Below are positions 54,127-62,952 of a stretch of DNA of 64,000 nucleotides, piece by piece. The stretch's first letter is position 1. The number at the start of each line of letters is the position of its first letter. The stretch is from Verrucomicrobiia bacterium (lineage in GTDB: Bacteria; Verrucomicrobiota; Verrucomicrobiia; Limisphaerales; UBA11358), in the NCBI GenBank assembly GCA_031290985.1, contig JARLJW010000023.1, positions 51,522 to 115,521 on the forward strand, read 5' to 3'. The position numbers were made by a program, and so were the translations under genes. The notes beneath the pieces were generated by a model. That model did no database searches. It saw only the letters and a program-made list of their open reading frames with translations, and was not told the DNA's origin.

Positions 54127-55382
54127 AAACAATCGCCCGCATCCTCTTTTTGACGGTTGGCATCTTCCTGTTGGCGCACTATCTGCCGGAAGGTTACCGG
54201 CTGCTGGTGGCCAAGAAAAGGCCGCGTCCCCCCATTGTCTTTTACAGTTGTCTGCAAAAAGAGTTCTTCTTTTACCGCTACAGCGACCACGGGCTGGCCA
54301 TGGTGGATGAGCGGGGCACGAATTATGTCCGCGAGGATTTCGAGCAGCTGCTGCCTTTGGACAACTACCTGCAATTGCTGAAGAACGGCACGCTGCCCGC
54401 GAGCATCGACGGCGTTGACCTGACGGTGGACAAACTCAAGCGCGAGCGGCTGAGCCTGCGGGTGCGCCCCGACCTGATGGACAGTCCGGTCATTCCGCTC
54501 TACCCGCTGCTCGAAGCCGAAAGCGGCCGGGTACGGCTGGCGATGCCGGATGATTTCATGCGCCTGAGCGACCGGGTGGAATTTGTCATCGCCGCCAGCA
54601 ACGTGGTGGATACGGCCAAGAGCGATCGTTTCACCCGGGCGTTTGCCGCCGCCGGCTTTCTCTTTCCCGCGCAAATCATCGCCGGTAACGCGACAACCTT
54701 GAAGCCGTATGACGAAGGCTATTTCCTCGTGGACAAATCAGGCGCGACGTTTCAGTTGCGGCAGGTGCGCGGGGAACCGGAACTAAAAAGAATTTCCGCC
54801 ATGGTTGCCCCGGACGCCAAGGCCCAATGGGAAACGCTTAAACCCAAATTCATAATGGTGCAGGAAGGGGAAACGCACGAGCTCCGCGCCTTTCTGATCG
54901 GCGCCGATGACCGGGCATATCTGGCCGTTGGCAAAGATTACCGGTTGGTGCCATTGCCGCTGGACCATTATGAGCCAAAACACGCGAGCCTGGCGCTGCG
55001 CGGCGACCTGCTCAACCGCTTGGTCACGGTCACGTCGGATGAGGGTGTCGAAGCGGTGGCGTTGAACCGGAATTATGAAGTGGTGCGGCGGTTTCACGAG
55101 TCATTGCCTGATTTCCGGGAAAGCCCCGCCGGCAAAGTCCGGGCGGTGATTTTTCCGTTTACATTGTCCTTCGAAAGCGACGCCTCCAACTTTTACGGCT
55201 GCGCTCTTGAATTCGGCAGCCGCGGGGCGTTGCTGTTGAACGTCGTCTGGCTGATCCTCGTCAGCGGGTGGTTCGCCTTCCGCAAGCAGCTTGGCATTCG
55301 TCGCCTGCCCGACCTGGTGGCGGTGGGCGTGGGGGGAATACTGGGAGTAATCCTGGCTTTGATTCTGCCGCCGGCCGATTAA
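54123..55382 (+). CDS. DUF4857 domain protein
   Basis: A 419-residue protein. One N-terminal membrane helix (RILFLTVGIFLLAHYLP), a long extracytoplasmic domain of about 330 residues (KEFFFYRYSDHGLAMVDERG, then PLLEAESGRVRLAMPDDF) and two C-terminal helices are seen. This is the DUF4857 layout. These proteins occur only with the ABC ATPase and permease type found upstream and may be the extracytoplasmic partner of the transporter. ATGA links it to the permease gene. Function unknown. Confidence 0.85.
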   Translation: MKTIARILFLTVGIFLLAHYLPEGYRLLVAKKRPRPPIVFYSCLQKEFFFYRYSDHGLAMVDERGTNYVREDFEQLLPLDNYLQLLKNGTLPASIDGVDLTVDKLKRERLSLRVRPDLMDSPVIPLYPLLEAESGRVRLAMPDDFMRLSDRVEFVIAASNVVDTAKSDRFTRAFAAAGFLFPAQIIAGNATTLKPYDEGYFLVDKSGATFQLRQVRGEPELKRISAMVAPDAKAQWETLKPKFIMVQEGETHELRAFLIGADDRAYLAVGKDYRLVPLPLDHYEPKHASLALRGDLLNRLVTVTSDEGVEAVALNRNYEVVRRFHESLPDFRESPAGKVRAVIFPFTLSFESDASNFYGCALEFGSRGALLLNVVWLILVSGWFAFRKQLGIRRLPDLVAVGVGGILGVILALILPPAD

Positions 55383-55490
55383 GGAAATAAAACCTGCCGC
55401 AAATTTACCGCCTGGCCTCAAGCGTGTTGCCGGGCCAAAACTTCAGCATGGCAAGCGGTCCGGTTCTGTGCTTAACTATCCGGCGTAAAT

Positions 55491-55862
55491 ATGGATTCCA
55501 AAAAACTGGCGCTGCTGTGCCGCGATCTGGCGGACAATAAAAAGGCGGAAGACCTCGTCGTGCTCGATGTGCGCAAGCTGTCGTCCGTGACCGATTTTTT
55601 CGTCATCGTCTCCGGGACCAGCCAGCCGCATCTGCGTGCCATCGAGGAGGAGATCCATTCCAAACTACGGGATGACCATGACCTGCGCCCGTCACGAACG
55701 GAGGGCGGCGGTTCCACCTGGGTGGTGCTGGATTATTTTGACGTGATCGTACACGTCATGCACCACGAAACTCGGGCACGGTATGACCTCGAAGGATTGT
55801 GGGGCGATGCCAAGCCGGTGAACCCGCCCAAGCCACGCCGGAAGAAATCCCCGGCGAAATAA
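55491..55862 (+). CDS. rsfS: Ribosome silencing factor RsfS
   Basis: A 123-residue RsfS/Iojap protein. DLADNKKAEDLVVLDVRKLSSVTDFFVIVSGTS and STWVVLDYFDVIVHVMHHETRARYDLEGLWGDA are the family signature. It binds L14 on the 50S subunit and stops subunit joining when nutrients are low. A basic tail (PKPRRKKSPAK) follows the conserved domain. It stands alone, convergent with the PUR gene. Confidence 0.95.
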   Translation: MDSKKLALLCRDLADNKKAEDLVVLDVRKLSSVTDFFVIVSGTSQPHLRAIEEEIHSKLRDDHDLRPSRTEGGGSTWVVLDYFDVIVHVMHHETRARYDLEGLWGDAKPVNPPKPRRKKSPAK

Positions 55863-55899
55863 TTGATCTCCGCGGATCTCCGCCCTTCGACAGAAACCT

Positions 55900-56298
55900 T
55901 CAGGCCATCGGGTCTGGCTGCTGCGGCTGCTTTTCTGGAATGCTCTCGGAGGCCTTCACCATTTCATCCAGCACCTTCTTGAACTCGGCCAGTCCGGTCG
56001 AGGGAATGATGATGGTGTCGCGGCGCCCGCCGACATCCTCGGTGATGCGCAAAAAGCGGCCGCGCGGATTTTCCTTGAGCGAAAACACAAAAAATTTGCG
56101 CTCCACCTGCAGGTCGGCGCTCTTCAGCGTGTCTTCCTGGACCGGTGGCCGTGGTTGCTGGTTGTATTTGGGCGCACCATAACCCTGCTGGTAGCCACCT
56201 TGATAGCCACCTTGGTAGTTGCCTTGGTTGCCACCTTGATAGTTGCCGCCCTGGTATGGTCTCCTGCCGTAAGGCGATGGACGTTCGTTTGATATCAT
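55900..56298 (-). CDS. PUR-family DNA/RNA-binding protein with YQGG repeats
   Basis: A 132-residue protein. The N-terminal 45 residues are low-complexity, with about six YQGG/YQQG-type repeats (GGNYQGGNQGNYQGGYQGGY) rich in Tyr, Gln, Gly and Asn. Residues about 58-116 are a PUR repeat (KSADLQVERKFFVFSLKENP, RGRFLRITEDVGGRRD), which binds single-stranded nucleic acid. ATG 56298 is chosen. Gene neighbours rsfS and phoH are also RNA or ribosome-linked. The disordered Tyr/Gly part may drive self-association; this is inference. Confidence 0.9.
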   Translation of the reverse strand: MISNERPSPYGRRPYQGGNYQGGNQGNYQGGYQGGYQQGYGAPKYNQQPRPPVQEDTLKSADLQVERKFFVFSLKENPRGRFLRITEDVGGRRDTIIIPSTGLAEFKKVLDEMVKASESIPEKQPQQPDPMA

Positions 56299-56431
56299 AA
56301 CCCGTTTATTTTCCTGTAACTTTTGTAACTTAACTACTCGCCTAAAAGTCGGTCTACTTAAGCGATTTGTCAACTTACAACAGCTTTGTCAAACGGGCCA
56401 TGGCATCTTTGTGCGGTGCGGTGCGGCAATT

Positions 56432-57736
56432 TTAAAGGATGTTCGCCGCCAGCTCGGCCAGCTCGGAACGCTCACCCTTCTGCAGTTCTATATGTGCGGC
56501 AATGGGTTGGTCACGGAACCGGCTGATGACATAGTTGAACCCGTTCGACGATGAATCCACATACGGGTTGTCGATCTGGTACGGGTCGCCGGTGAAAATA
56601 ATTTTCGTGCCGTGGCCCACCCGCGTGATGATCGTCTTCGCCTCCAGCGGCGTCAGGTTCTGCGCCTCGTCTATGATCATGAACTGGTTCGCGATGCTCC
56701 GGCCGCGGATGTAGCTCAACGCCTCCACCACGATCGCCCCGCTGCGCATCAGGTCGCCGCTCCGGCGATGATCCTGGCCCATGTTCAAGTCGCTCAACAT
56801 CTCCAGCGCGTCATGGATCGGCTGCATCCATGGTGCCAGCTTTTCATCCAGCGAACCGGGCAGGAAGCCCAGTTCCTTGCCCATCGAGATCGTCGGGCGC
56901 GCCACCACCAGCCGGCGGAATTCCCGGTCCAGCACCGTCCGCTTCAGCCCCGCCGCCATCGCCAGCAACGTCTTGCCCGTGCCCGCCTTGCCCATCAGCG
57001 TCACCAGCTTGATCCGGTCGTCCAGCAGCGCGTCGAACGCATAATGCTGCTCCCGGTTGCGCGGCTTGATGCCCCAGATGCTCTCGCGCGAATCCATGAT
57101 CGGGATCAGCTTCTTCCCCGTGGCATCCACCTTCGTCAGCGCCGCCTTCTTGGGGTTCGCCTCATCCATCAGCGTGCAGTATTCGTTTGGGAAATATTGC
57201 TTGCCGCCGTTCAGCTCCAGTTCGCCGTCGGCGCGGAACTTCGCCAGCTTTTCCGGGCTCGCGGCAATGTCGATCATCCCCGTGTACAGGTCCGTGATGA
57301 ACACCCGGTCCGTCTCGTAATCTTCCGCCGCCAGGCCGATCGCGTCCGCCTTGATGCGCAGGTTGATGTCCTTGGACACCAGGATCGCGCCGTTCTTTGG
57401 CTGCGCCTTGTGGATGCTCGCGGCGAAGGACAGGATGCGGTTGTCCACCGAGTCGTTGGAAAAAATCGTCTCGCCCGCGCCGTTCTTCAGGAAGCCGATC
57501 TTGAGCTTGCCGCCGTTCGGGAGCTTCACGCCCTCGCTCAGGCTGCCGTCGCCGCGAAAACCGTCGAGCATCCGCGACACCGTGCGGGCATTGCGCCCCA
57601 ACTCCGTGGATTCGCGCTTGAACCGGTCGATCTCCTCCAGCACCTCGATGGGGATGAAGACCGCGTTCTCCTCAAAATTGAGGATTGAGTTCGGATCGTG
57701 GAGAAGGACGTTCGTGTCGAGTATGTAGTTTTTCAC
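56432..57736 (-). CDS. PhoH family protein with N-terminal PIN domain
   Basis: A 434-residue protein. An N-terminal PIN domain (YILDTNVLLHDPNS, then EEIDRFKRESTELGRNAR) is followed by a PhoH ATPase with LMGKAGTGKTLLAMAAG (Walker A), FMIIDEAQNLTPLEAKTII (Walker B) and the IIFTGDPYQIDNPY motif. PIN-PhoH (PhoH2-type) proteins act as RNA helicase/RNase and some are toxins paired with PhoAT; no small antitoxin frame directly precedes it. It lies 133 bp upstream of the PUR gene on the same strand. Confidence 0.93.
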   Translation of the reverse strand: MKNYILDTNVLLHDPNSILNFEENAVFIPIEVLEEIDRFKRESTELGRNARTVSRMLDGFRGDGSLSEGVKLPNGGKLKIGFLKNGAGETIFSNDSVDNRILSFAASIHKAQPKNGAILVSKDINLRIKADAIGLAAEDYETDRVFITDLYTGMIDIAASPEKLAKFRADGELELNGGKQYFPNEYCTLMDEANPKKAALTKVDATGKKLIPIMDSRESIWGIKPRNREQHYAFDALLDDRIKLVTLMGKAGTGKTLLAMAAGLKRTVLDREFRRLVVARPTISMGKELGFLPGSLDEKLAPWMQPIHDALEMLSDLNMGQDHRRSGDLMRSGAIVVEALSYIRGRSIANQFMIIDEAQNLTPLEAKTIITRVGHGTKIIFTGDPYQIDNPYVDSSSNGFNYVISRFRDQPIAAHIELQKGERSELAELAANIL

Positions 57737-58253
57737 GTTAAATATTCAGGGGCGAATTCAGGTGCAGGGGAGACTGGCCGCGGGAGCGGCGGCGACTTCA
57801 CTTGGCAGTTGTGAAACATCAAAAATAATACCGGCAACTGGGGGAAATGGTTTTCCCACAAGCCCCCGGTGTCAATGAAATTTGTCGCCCCGGCGCAAAT
57901 GTTTCACAATTGAAACTTTTGGCGGCGGGGAAAATGGTGACCACAGCCTTTGGACAAGTCATCGGCGGTTTTGGTTCAATCCTTAAGCGAACCATTCAAA
58001 CGCATTCCGCGCTGTCGCGCCAAATAGCCGTTAAACTTAATATTGGCATAGCGGCGGGTAGGGCGCGTCGCTCCGCGCGCGCCGCGATTGCTAACGAACG
58101 CGCGCTGGTTCACCGCGACGCCACGCGGAAGTGACCCGCGCCGCCTGTGCCGATCTTGCCAAGAACAGCCATACCTTTAGCGGAAGTTTAGGAAACACGT
58201 GAGAGCAGTCGTCGAAACTAACATTGCCGCCAGCTCTGCATTTAAATAATCAT
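57737..58253. other. Gene-free spacer with hairpin repeat
   Basis: No gene is supported; a plus-strand frame at 57847-58134 has no recognisable domain. A GGCGCG / CGCGCGCC hairpin lies near 58060-58083 (context GGGTAGGGCGCGTCGCTCC), and a related block occurs at about 62540-62590. AT-rich stretches near 57810-57840 may hold the phoH promoter. Confidence 0.5.
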
Positions 58254-58430
58254 CTACCTCATCGGCGCCGTGCCCGGCAGCGGCGTGTTGGGGTCCCGCT
58301 CCGTGGCGATCCGGTTCGCGGCAAAGCCCACCCACAAGACCGCCAGGGCGATGAACAGCACCACCGCCCCCCAAAAAAACCACGGCCAGCGGTATTTGCG
58401 GGGCGGCGACGTATTTTCCGGCTCGTTCAT
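58254..58430 (-). CDS. Small single-helix membrane protein
   Basis: A 58-residue protein. PRKYRWPWFFWGAVVLFIALAVLWVGFAANRI is one membrane helix preceded by a basic, Trp-rich part. It begins at ATG 58430; the frame further upstream is not conserved-looking. No family recognised. Confidence 0.6.
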   Translation of the reverse strand: MNEPENTSPPRKYRWPWFFWGAVVLFIALAVLWVGFAANRIATERDPNTPLPGTAPMR

Positions 58431-58563
58431 GCAACGCCAGTCTCGCACAGCGTTTCGCTGAAGCAAAGTTTTGAACCGTAAAATGCTCCGGCCAGCGGTT
58501 GCATCTTTGGCCATTAGCGGTTTGTAAAAAAATCGTTTTCCCCTAAATTATCGGCCCAACCGG

Positions 58564-59901
58564 ATGAGCCGCGACGCCGACAACGACACCCCCCCGCCGA
58601 CCGACCACTATGCCGTGTTCCGGCTGCGGGATTTCCGGCTCTACCTCATCGGCCGCCTGTTCGCCGTGATGGGTACGCAAATGCTCACCGTGGCCGTCGG
58701 CTGGGAGCTGTACGAACGCACCCATTCGCCCCTCGCGCTCGGTTTGGTGGGCCTCGCGGAGATGACCGCGATGCTCTGCTGCACGCTGCCCGCCGGTCAT
58801 CTGGCCGATAATCTCAACCGCAAAATCATCATCCTCACCGCGCTCATCGTCAGCGCCTGCGCCAGCCTCGGGCTGGCGCTGATCTCGTGGCAGCACGCAC
58901 CCGTCGGCTGGATCTACGCGTGCCTGTTCACCTCGGCGGCCGCGCGGTCCTTTCTGTGGCCGGCCAGCTCCGCGTTTCTCACCAGCCTCGTGCCGCGCGA
59001 ACTCTTTCCGCGCGCCGTCACCTGGAACAGCGGCGTCTTCCAGCTTTCCTCCGTCACCGGCCCGGCCATCGGCGGCCTGCTCATCGCCTGGTTGAAACAC
59101 TACTCGGACCACCCGGCCGCCTTCATCTACTTCATCAATTTTTGCACCGCGGCCATCTGTTTCCTGTCCGTGAAGCTCGTCCGCGCGCATCACGTCGTGA
59201 AGAATCCCGAGCCCATGTCCGTCAAAAGCCTCGCGACCGGGTTCAAGTTCATCTTCGCCCAGCGGCTCATCCTCGGCATGATCACGTTGGACATGTTTGC
59301 CGTCTTCCTCGGCGGCGCCACCTCCCTGCTGCCGGTCTTTGCCAAGGACATCCTGCACTCCGGCGCGGACGGTCTGGGCCTGTTGCAGGCCGCGTTGCCG
59401 CTCGGCTCCGTCGCCTGCGCCCTGTACCTCGCGCACCATCCCCCCATGCAGAAAGCCGGACGCGCCCTGCTCTGGTGCGTCGCCGTGTTCGGGCTCGCCA
59501 CCGTCGCGTTCGGGCTCGTGAACGACTACGCCCTCGGCCGCTGGCTCGGTTACATGCTGCCCGCGCCCGTCTGGTTCTGGCTCGCGTTCGGCACCCTCTT
59601 CGTCTGCGGCGCGGCGGACAACGTCAGCGTCGTCGTCCGGCACACCTCCGTGCAATTGCTGACGCCCGATGACAAGCGCGGACGCGTCTCCGCCGTGAAC
59701 AGCCTGTTCATCGGCACCTCGAACGAGCTGGGCGGCTTCGAATCTGGCTTTGTCGCGCACATCTTCGGCCCCGCCATGCACAACGCCATCTCCACCGGCG
59801 CCATCATCTCCGTCGTCAGCGGCGGCATCGGCACCATCATCGTGGTCGCCGCCGTCGCCGCCCTTTGGCCCGAAATCCGTAAATACGGCAAAATGGCGTA
59901 A
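58564..59901 (+). CDS. MFS transporter
   Basis: A 445-residue carrier with about twelve helices. It begins FRLRDFRLYLIGRLFAVMGTQMLTVAVGWELYERTHSPLALG, the MFS_3 (enterobactin-exporter-like) start, and has the loop motif GHLADNLNRKIII. This family exports siderophores, macrolides or other small molecules. Family length is normal. It is a single gene with a G/C-rich codon use like its neighbours. Substrate unknown. Confidence 0.9.
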   Translation: MSRDADNDTPPPTDHYAVFRLRDFRLYLIGRLFAVMGTQMLTVAVGWELYERTHSPLALGLVGLAEMTAMLCCTLPAGHLADNLNRKIIILTALIVSACASLGLALISWQHAPVGWIYACLFTSAAARSFLWPASSAFLTSLVPRELFPRAVTWNSGVFQLSSVTGPAIGGLLIAWLKHYSDHPAAFIYFINFCTAAICFLSVKLVRAHHVVKNPEPMSVKSLATGFKFIFAQRLILGMITLDMFAVFLGGATSLLPVFAKDILHSGADGLGLLQAALPLGSVACALYLAHHPPMQKAGRALLWCVAVFGLATVAFGLVNDYALGRWLGYMLPAPVWFWLAFGTLFVCGAADNVSVVVRHTSVQLLTPDDKRGRVSAVNSLFIGTSNELGGFESGFVAHIFGPAMHNAISTGAIISVVSGGIGTIIVVAAVAALWPEIRKYGKMA

Positions 59902-59985
59902 AGCCCCACTTCTCATAAAACAAAACAAAAGTAGTCGAACTGCGTATCAGGCAACTACGCACATCAAATAATCCCCGACCACGAA

Positions 59986-60080
59986 TCGCCAGAGAACTGG
60001 CGCGCTCCAAAACGCTGCCGCACACACCAGCCCCCCGCGAACGCGCCAGCGTCTTGGATTGCGGTAGCCCTCTACCGCTT
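59986..60080 (+). repeat. REP unit, left of transposase
   Basis: Two hairpins: CGCCAG-agaa-CTGGCG at 59987-60002 and GCGGTAG-ccct-CTACCGC at 60061-60078. The 34 bases 60036-60069 are identical to 60784-60817. The same order and orientation are found in the unit right of the transposase gene. Confidence 0.85.
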
Positions 60081-60141
60081 TTTACACACCTGCAACAAAA
60101 TTTGACTTTCCTTCCCAGCGCGTTCAAACCACCTTCGCCCC

Positions 60142-60711
60142 ATGCCCGAACCAAGAACCCCTTGGCCGCACGCACCCACGCACCAACTCTCTGGTCGAGG
60201 AACCTATTTCGTCACCGCTTCAACCTATCAAAAAGCTCACCACTTTCGCGGCGCCGCCCGGCTCCGGGTTTTGCAGCGCGGCTTGCTCACGGTGGCCAAA
60301 GAGTACGGCTGGCAATTGGAAGCCTGGGCCGTCTTCCCAAACCACTACCATTTCATCGCCCACTCACCAATAGAAGCCGATAACGCCTCCACCTTGAGCG
60401 ACATGCTGAGCATCCTGCATGTCAAAACTGCTGAATGGATCAATAAACTCGATAAATCGCGGGGCCGACAGGTGTGGCATAACTTCCGTGAAACCAAGCT
60501 GACGCACCAACGATCCTATCTGGCACGGCTAAACTACGTCCATCAAAACGCCGTAAAACACGGCTTGGTGCTGGTGGCGAACCAATATCCCTGGTGCTCC
60601 GCCGCGTGGTTCGAACGCACCGCCTCCGTGGCCAAGGTAAAATCCATCTACTGCTTCAAGACTGACCGTGTTGCCATCCCCGACGAATTTGATGCGAATG
60701 CGGATTGGTAA
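60142..60711 (+). CDS. REP-associated tyrosine transposase (RAYT)
   Basis: A 189-residue Y1-transposase-fold protein. GRGTYFVTASTYQK opens the domain; FPNHYHFI (H68-x-H70) is the HUH metal site and Y132 in NYVHQNAVKHGLV is the expected catalytic Tyr. All key residues are intact. RAYTs nick single-stranded REP DNA and are thought to spread REP elements. Two REP units in the same orientation flank the gene at 59986-60080 and 60731-60828, so gene and repeats form one unit. The protein ends DEFDANADW. Confidence 0.92.
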   Translation: MPEPRTPWPHAPTHQLSGRGTYFVTASTYQKAHHFRGAARLRVLQRGLLTVAKEYGWQLEAWAVFPNHYHFIAHSPIEADNASTLSDMLSILHVKTAEWINKLDKSRGRQVWHNFRETKLTHQRSYLARLNYVHQNAVKHGLVLVANQYPWCSAAWFERTASVAKVKSIYCFKTDRVAIPDEFDANADW

Positions 60712-60730
60712 AATAGAAAGCCTCGGTCAA

Positions 60731-60828
60731 AGCGCCAGAGGACTGGCGCATTCCAAGACGCTACCGCGCACATCAACCGCCCTCGCGAACGCGCCAGCGT
60801 CTTGGATTGCGGTAGCCTCCTACCGCTT
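60731..60828 (+). repeat. REP unit, right of transposase
   Basis: GCGCCAG-agga-CTGGCGC (60732-60749) and GCGGTAG-cctc-CTACCGC (60809-60826), with a further CCAAGACGCT / AGCGTCTTGG pairing between them. It shares 34 identical bases with the left unit. Confidence 0.87.
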
Positions 60829-60957
60829 TCCTAAAGACATGGCCAACCAAGACGAGACATGGTGGCAAACCAAAAATCTCACTTCAACGAACGCTGCGAG
60901 AAAACCACAACGTCTGTGCCAGAAAATTCGTTTAGCCGCAAAACGGTTATGCCACCC

Positions 60958-62373
60958 TCACGACAACCTCCCCCGCCACCTTGCCAGTTGCTTCGCCACC
61001 TCCTTCGTCCCCGGCGCCCCTGTGATGTTCCGCTTCGCCATCGCCGTCTTCAAATTGAACACCCCCAGCGCATCGCGCCCGAAATATTTGGTGCCGGTCA
61101 CCGGCTCCACCGACTGCAATTCCGCCAGCGTCAGCTTATTGAGCGGCTTCCCTGCCTTTTCCGCCAGCGCCACCACCGCGCCCACCACATGATGCGCCTG
61201 CCGGAAAGGCATCCCCTTCCGCACCAGGTAATCCGCCAGGTCCGTCGCCAGCAACGCCGGGTCGCACGCTGCCGCCGCGCACGCCGCTTTGTTCACCTTC
61301 GTGTTCCGCAACATCGCCGCCAGCAGCCGCGTCGTCGCCCGCACCGTGTCCGCCGTGTCGAACAGCCGTTCCTTGTCCTCCTGCAAATCGCGGTTGTACG
61401 TCATCGGCAGCCCCTTCAACAGCGTCAGCAACGCCATCAGGTTGCCCACCACGCGGCCCGTCTTGCCCCGCGCCAGCTCCGCGATGTCCGGGTTCTTCTT
61501 CTGCGGCATCAATGACGACCCCGTCGTATACGCATCCGCAATCTTGATGAAATTAAATTCCGTGCCCGCCCACAAAATGACGTCCTCCGCGAGCCGCGAG
61601 AAATGCACCGCCAGCAGCGCCGCCGCCGCCGCGAACTCGATCATGAAATCCCGGTCGCTCACGCCGTCCATGGAATTCTGCGTCACCTGCACCGCGCCGC
61701 CGTCGTTCACAAAACCCAGCAGCTTCGCCACCATCTCCCGCTTCAACGGCAGCGTCGAGCCCGCGATCGCCCCGCTGCCCAGCGGACACACGTTCACGCG
61801 CGAATGACAATCCCACAACCGCTCGCAATCCCGCTCCAGCATCTCCACGTAGGCCAGCAGATGATGCGCCAGATACACCGGCTGCGCCCGTTGCATGTGC
61901 GTGTAGCCCGGGATGATCACGTCCGCATTCTTCTCGCCCAGCAAAACCAGCGCCCGTTGCAGATCGGCGATTTCGCCGAGCAGCCCCGTGATTTCCTCGC
62001 GCAGCCACAGCCGCACGTCCAGCGCCACCTGGTCGTTGCGCGAGCGCGCCGTGTGCAGCTTCGCCCCGGCCGGCACGCGCTTCGTCAGCTCGGCCTCGAT
62101 GTTCATGTGCACGTCCTCGAGTTCCGCCTTCCACTTGAACTTCCCCGCCTTGATCTCCTTGCCAATGGCATCCAGCCCGCGGGTGATCGCGGCCAGTTCC
62201 TGCCGCGTCAGCACGCCGATCTTTTTAAGCATCGCCGCATGGGCCAGCGAGCCGAGGATGTCATGCTTCCACAACCGCCAGTCGAATGAGATGGACTCGG
62301 TGAACTGCGCGACCTCGGCCGCCGGGCCGCCGGCAAACCGTCCACTGCGGGAGACTGGAGATTTCTTGCTCAT
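60958..62373 (-). CDS. argH: Argininosuccinate lyase
   Basis: A 471-residue cytoplasmic enzyme for the last step of arginine synthesis, splitting argininosuccinate into arginine and fumarate. The fumarase/aspartase-superfamily signature GSSLMPQKKNPDIAELARGK is complete with its Ser. Further family motifs are HTARSRNDQVALDVRLW and PGYTHMQRAQPV. Length is normal. No other arg genes are near; the next gene on the minus strand is far away. Confidence 0.96.
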   Translation of the reverse strand: MSKKSPVSRSGRFAGGPAAEVAQFTESISFDWRLWKHDILGSLAHAAMLKKIGVLTRQELAAITRGLDAIGKEIKAGKFKWKAELEDVHMNIEAELTKRVPAGAKLHTARSRNDQVALDVRLWLREEITGLLGEIADLQRALVLLGEKNADVIIPGYTHMQRAQPVYLAHHLLAYVEMLERDCERLWDCHSRVNVCPLGSGAIAGSTLPLKREMVAKLLGFVNDGGAVQVTQNSMDGVSDRDFMIEFAAAAALLAVHFSRLAEDVILWAGTEFNFIKIADAYTTGSSLMPQKKNPDIAELARGKTGRVVGNLMALLTLLKGLPMTYNRDLQEDKERLFDTADTVRATTRLLAAMLRNTKVNKAACAAAACDPALLATDLADYLVRKGMPFRQAHHVVGAVVALAEKAGKPLNKLTLAELQSVEPVTGTKYFGRDALGVFNLKTAMAKRNITGAPGTKEVAKQLARWRGRLS

Positions 62374-62952
62374 AAATTCTCACTAATTAAAACCACAGAA
62401 CGCCGCCGATGCACACAGATTTTTACATCGAAATGTTCTCACCGCCGCAAACCACCCCTTCATTCGTAGCAGCCGACGTCAGGAGGCTCTAAACGAAGTC
62501 TGCAAATTTACTAGCTCACCCTGCGCTGGACCTGCAACCGACGCGGTAGGGCGCGTGCCAGTCCGGCTCGGACCTCCGCGCGCGCCGCCGCCTGCCAACC
62601 AAAAAGTTCTATTTTCCACAACACATGTCTTGTCTTCACATTCCCGGAGTGCGCCTGCCCGTGCGGCTCGCACTCCCCGGGCGCAGCAACTCTCGTCCAC
62701 CGGGCCGCGTGAAATGTACGGAAGCTCTCCGCACTTTGGAAATTGCTGCGGCCGGGACGGCCGCACTCCGTATTTTGAATACACCCCTTGGTGCTTGGAT
62801 GTTGGAATTTGGAGCTTTTACTTTCTCCCCCTTTGCACCCTCCGCGCCCCTTGCATGAGGCACCACTTCCCGCCCTTGTGAATTTTGTCACCCATCCATG
62901 CAAAAAGCGCGTTGCCGCCGTCACGTAAATATGGAATCTTGGCCCCGCAGCC
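62374..62952. other. Gene-free spacer with dispersed repeat blocks
   Basis: No gene is supported on either strand. A GGTAGGGCGCG...CCGCGCGCGCC block near 62545-62590 resembles that at 58.06 kb. A GGCCGGGACGGCCGCACTCCG palindrome lies at about 62749-62769. The rest is GC-rich repeat-like sequence. The region just before 62953 may hold the promoter of the zinc-ribbon gene. Confidence 0.55.

Noticed and set aside
56432..57736. PhoH as the toxin of a PhoAT-PhoH2 pair
   Set aside because: The PIN-PhoH fusion fits PhoH2, but no small antitoxin-like frame directly precedes it on the minus strand.
57847..58134. A 95-codon plus-strand frame between phoH and the small membrane protein
   Set aside because: The last third is translation of a GC hairpin repeat and the rest has no recognisable pattern.
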